8,359 nt of DNA from an uncultured Polyangiaceae bacterium (lineage in GTDB: Bacteria; Myxococcota_A; Polyangia; Polyangiales; Houyiibacteriaceae), in NCBI GenBank assembly GCA_947258625.1, contig CAMYJN010000075.1:1-8359 (forward strand). The letters are read 5' to 3'. The position numbers were made by a program, and so were the translations under genes. Within the stretch, counting starts at the first letter, position 1. Every line of letters begins with the position of its first letter. Below are positions 6,354 through 8,359 of this stretch, piece by piece. The notes under the pieces were generated by a model. It ran no database searches. It saw nothing but the letters and a program-made list of their open reading frames with translations, and was not told where the DNA came from.

Positions 6354-6704
6354 TCAGCTCTCTTCCCCATCGCTCACGACGACGGTGATGTGACTCATTC
6401 CCTTGAGGATGCGCGTAGCGCGACCCTGCGCCCGAGGACGCCAACGCCGCATGTGCTGGTTCGGCGCTATGTCGGCAAATGCCGTCTTGACGAACAGGTC
6501 GTCAAGATTGAGCTCTTCGTTTTTCTGCTTGGCGTTGGCGATCGCGCTGCTGATGGCCTTTGCCACGATCGGAGCCGCCGACTTCGTGGTGAAGCGGAGC
6601 TCGTTGAGGGCATCGGCAACGCTCTTGCCGCGCACCATGTTGAGCACGACCCGCGCTTTACGAGGCGAAATCCTCTGAAACCGTGCTTTTGCGACCGCTT
6701 CCAT
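6354..6704 (-). CDS. rplV: 50S ribosomal protein L22
   Basis: L22 lines the exit tunnel with a long beta hairpin and contacts all 23S domains. The 116-residue product starts [27 protein letters not shown] (helix and SPRKAR block, 13–18). The tunnel hairpin is at about 79–99, with [14 protein letters not shown] (86–99), and the protein ends SHITVVVSD (104–112) plus a four-residue acidic tail. The reading frame stays open far upstream into rpsS, but the ATG at 6704 is the family start and lies 2 bases after the rpsS stop. Upstream pairing is weak (GGGAAGAAG). No insertion or deletion is evident in the hairpin, the region where macrolide-resistance changes occur elsewhere. Confidence 0.97.
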   Translation of the reverse strand: MEAVAKARFQRISPRKARVVLNMVRGKSVADALNELRFTTKSAAPIVAKAISSAIANAKQKNEELNLDDLFVKTAFADIAPNQHMRRWRPRAQGRATRILKGMSHITVVVSDGEES

Positions 6705-6706
6705 GT

Positions 6707-7009
6707 TCACTTCTTCCCTGTCTGCGGGTTGATCTTGCGGCCGCCCTTCTTGTCCGACGCATGACCGCCGAACGTCCGTGTTGGCGCGAACTCGCCGAGC
6801 TTGTGCCCGACCATGTTCTCGGTGACGAAGACGGTGACGAACTTCCGGCCATTGTGAACCGCGAAGGTGTGCCCGACGAAATCGGGCGTCACGGTCGAGC
6901 GGCGAGACCAAGTGCGGATCATCTTCTTGTCGCCCGACTTGTTCGCAGCCTCGACCTTATCTTCCAAGTGTTGGTCGATGAACGGACCCTTTTTTACTGA
7001 ACGCGCCAT
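6707..7009 (-). CDS. rpsS: 30S ribosomal protein S19
   Basis: S19 binds the 30S head with S13 and contacts the A-site finger of the 50S. The 100-residue protein shows [12 protein letters not shown] (1–12), a central [25 protein letters not shown] (33–57) and the family signature [19 protein letters not shown] (62–80). The C-terminal basic tail ends QTGKK. The ATG overlaps the rplB TAA as TAATG; the upstream sequence is a GGAAGAAGAAG purine run coding the Lys-rich end of L2, a poor SD but a close coupling point. Length is within the family range (about 90–100). Confidence 0.97.
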   Translation of the reverse strand: MARSVKKGPFIDQHLEDKVEAANKSGDKKMIRTWSRRSTVTPDFVGHTFAVHNGRKFVTVFVTENMVGHKLGEFAPTRTFGGHASDKKGGRKINPQTGKK

Positions 7010-7836
7010 TACTTCTTCTTCCGCCTGCGAACGATGTGCTTGTCCGTCGACTTGTTCTTTCTGGTCTTCAGGCCTTTGGCGAGCTGACCCCAGGGTGAGC
7101 AGGGTTGACGCCCGCCTGCGGTCCGGCCCTCACCGCCGCCCATCGGGTGGTCGACCGGGTTCATGGTAGTGCCGCGGTTGTGCGGCCGGCGACCGAGCCA
7201 ACGGCTTCGGCCCGCTTTGCCGAGAGTCATGCGTGCGTGCTGCGAGTTGCTGACCTGCCCGACCGATGCACGGCAGTTGAGGTGCACCATCCGAACCTCG
7301 CCGGAGGGAAGACGAAGCTGGGCGTAGTTGCCGTCCTTGGCCATCAACTGGGCCGCGGTTCCGGCGGAACGGACGAGCTGGGCGCCTTTGCCGATCTTGA
7401 GCTCGATGTTGTGAATCATCGTGCCGAGCGGCATGTGGCGAAGGGGCATCGCGTTGCCCGGCTTGACGTCTGCGTGGCGGGACGAGAGCACCTGCTGGCC
7501 GATCTGCAGGCCGTCCGGCGCGAGAATGTAAGCCTTTTCGCCATCGGCGTAGTGCAAAAGCGCGATGCGAGCCGAGCGGTTCGGATCGTACTCGATGGCT
7601 TTCACCGTGCCGGGCACGCCAATCTTGTTTCGCTTGAAGTCGATTTTGCGGTAGCGCTGCTTGTGGCCGCCTCCACGAAAACGCGAGGTGATCCGCCCTT
7701 GGTTGTTGCGACCACCCGTCTGCTTCTTGGAATCGAGAAGCTTCTTTTCGGGCTTCCCGCGTGTGATCATGTCGAAGTCTGGCGCTTCGTAGAAGCGGCG
7801 GGACGGCGACGTGGGTTTGAACTTACGGATTGCCAT
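7009..7836 (-). CDS. rplB: 50S ribosomal protein L2
   Basis: L2 is the most conserved large-subunit protein; it is needed for subunit association and supports peptidyl transfer. The 275-residue product has the N-terminal OB region ([22 protein letters not shown], 43–64), the SH3-like middle, and the C-terminal signature P218[11 protein letters not shown]229. H230 in DHP corresponds to the functionally important E. coli His229 and is kept; the next His of DHPHGGGEGR is Met232 here. The C-terminus is strongly basic (IVRRRKKK). ATG start 2 bases after rplW, with GAGG 10 bases upstream; the TAA overlaps rpsS by one base. Confidence 0.98.
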   Translation of the reverse strand: MAIRKFKPTSPSRRFYEAPDFDMITRGKPEKKLLDSKKQTGGRNNQGRITSRFRGGGHKQRYRKIDFKRNKIGVPGTVKAIEYDPNRSARIALLHYADGEKAYILAPDGLQIGQQVLSSRHADVKPGNAMPLRHMPLGTMIHNIELKIGKGAQLVRSAGTAAQLMAKDGNYAQLRLPSGEVRMVHLNCRASVGQVSNSQHARMTLGKAGRSRWLGRRPHNRGTTMNPVDHPMGGGEGRTAGGRQPCSPWGQLAKGLKTRKNKSTDKHIVRRRKKK

Positions 7837-7838
7837 CT

Positions 7839-8129
7839 TTAGACACCCTCGAAGAAGTCGATCGTCTCACCCTCGCGGAGCGTAACGATGGCCTTTTTCC
7901 AGTTTTGGGTTTTCGCGTAGGTCTTGCCCATGCGGCGCATGTGGCCACGCATGACCAGCGTGCGGACGTCGCGCACCGTGACTTTGAACAAAGTCTCGAC
8001 CGCGTCTTTGATCTGGAGCTTGTTCGCGTCGAGGTCCACCTCGAAGGTGTACTTGTTGTCCTCTTCGCGCAGCTTGGCGCCCTTCTCCGTGAGGTAGATC
8101 GGGCGCTTGATGACTCGTTCGGCGTGCAT
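7839..8129 (-). CDS. rplW: 50S ribosomal protein L23
   Basis: L23 sits at the polypeptide exit and is the docking site for trigger factor and SRP. The 96-residue product includes [13 protein letters not shown] (5–17), [33 protein letters not shown] (26–58) and the basic extended loop [25 protein letters not shown] (60–84), ending [12 protein letters not shown] chose the ATG at 8129, which overlaps the rplD stop as TGATG with AAGG 8 bases upstream. In-frame GTGs at 8132 and 8138 would add one or three residues and lie deeper in rplD. Length is normal (about 95–100). Confidence 0.96.
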   Translation of the reverse strand: MHAERVIKRPIYLTEKGAKLREEDNKYTFEVDLDANKLQIKDAVETLFKVTVRDVRTLVMRGHMRRMGKTYAKTQNWKKAIVTLREGETIDFFEGV

Positions 8130-8359
8130 CACTGACACCTTGCTTCCAGAGCTTGGACCGCGGTCTGCGTAAGCACGAGATGCTCGTGACGGAGCAGGTC
8201 GTAGAGGTTCACGCCCTCGGGTGGCAGAACCGAATGGCCTTGCAGGTTGCGCGCGCTCAGGCGCAGCTTCTCGTTCTCTTTGGCGTCGACGATGAGCGCT
8301 CCGCCGTTGACCTCGAGCTTTTCGAGAACCTCGGCGAGCTTCTTCGTCTTGATCTCGGA
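8129..8359 (-). CDS. rplD: 50S ribosomal protein L4 (C-terminal 76 residues; 5' part outside the window)
   Basis: The right edge cuts this gene; the last 76 codons are present. The peptide begins SEIKTKKLAEVLEKL, continues GGALIVDAKENEKLRLSARNL and VLPPEGVNLYDLLRHEHLVLT, and ends ALEARCQ before TGA. These are the conserved C-terminal blocks of bacterial L4 (ALIVD…LSARN…NVYDLL…LVLT). L4 lines the exit tunnel with L22, and in E. coli represses the S10 operon; the leader that would show such control lies outside the window. The stop overlaps the rplW ATG by one base. The family is about 200–210 residues, so roughly a third is visible. The position directly before rplW confirms the call. Confidence 0.95.
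   Translation of the reverse strand, partial: SEIKTKKLAEVLEKLEVNGGALIVDAKENEKLRLSARNLQGHSVLPPEGVNLYDLLRHEHLVLTQTAVQALEARCQ

Noticed and set aside
5310..6764. Plus-strand open frame of 484 codons opposite rplP, rpsC and rplV
   Set aside because: The three sense genes all sit in the same codon register, so the in-register antisense frame is broken only by TTA, CTA or TCA sense codons, which are rare in a GC-rich genome. The sense proteins are unmistakable, and the antisense product has no recognisable domain.
6705..6911. Upstream-extended L22 start giving about 185 residues
   Set aside because: The extra part is the out-of-frame reading of rpsS; the family start [10 protein letters not shown] with ATG at 6704 directly after the rpsS stop is clearly right.
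7105..7842. Plus-strand open frame of 245 codons opposite rplB
   Set aside because: Antisense to a nearly invariant gene in the same codon register, and with no protein features of its own.
1..8359. A hidden novel system, mobile element, CRISPR array or tRNA within the cluster
   Set aside because: Genes on the minus strand account for essentially every base, gaps never exceed 20 bases, and no direct repeats or tRNA-like folds were seen beyond the short motifs listed.

Overview
The whole window is one minus-strand block of ribosomal-protein genes, the fused S10–spc cluster, ending in secY. Read in the direction of transcription (right to left), the order is rplD (3' end only), rplW, rplB, rpsS, rplV, rpsC, rplP, rpmC, rpsQ, rplN, rplX, rplE, rpsN, rpsH, rplF, rplR, rpsE, rpmD, rplO, secY (5' half only). 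This is the classical bacterial order with no gene missing, inserted or broken. No RNA gene, mobile element, CRISPR array, promoter or terminator is visible, and no gene-free stretch exceeds 20 bases.

Organism: a GC-rich bacterium. The zinc-type S14 (two CxxC pairs) inside the spc block, the SecY and L2 sequences, and the Ala/Pro/Glu-rich S5 tail fit a myxobacterial or other deltaproteobacterial-grade lineage. This is a judgement from memory of the families, not a search, and the phylum is only a tentative call.

Layout: 8359–6351 carries the S10-operon core (L4 end, L23, L2, S19, L22). 6350–4735 carries S3, L16, L29 and S17. 4732–675 is the spc part (L14, L24, L5, S14, S8, L6, L18, S5, L30, L15). 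654–1 is the first half of SecY, the membrane pore of the Sec translocon. Junctions are extremely tight: six overlap (TGATG, TAATG, ATGA and an 8-base overlap) and the rest are 2–20 bases apart. The rpsQ/rplN junction, where E. coli separates the S10 and spc operons, is only 2 bases here, so one long polycistronic mRNA with translational coupling is the natural reading. The proteins assemble into the 30S and 50S subunits, and SecY supplies the export pore that translating ribosomes dock on.

The notable points are fine-scale. Shine-Dalgarno (SD) motifs are built into stop codons or C-terminal codons of the preceding gene. rpsH has a 10-base perfect anti-SD complement. secY has no recognisable SD. 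There are a few lineage-type protein extensions. I see no previously undescribed system; this is a housekeeping locus. All long plus-strand ORFs are antisense shadows.
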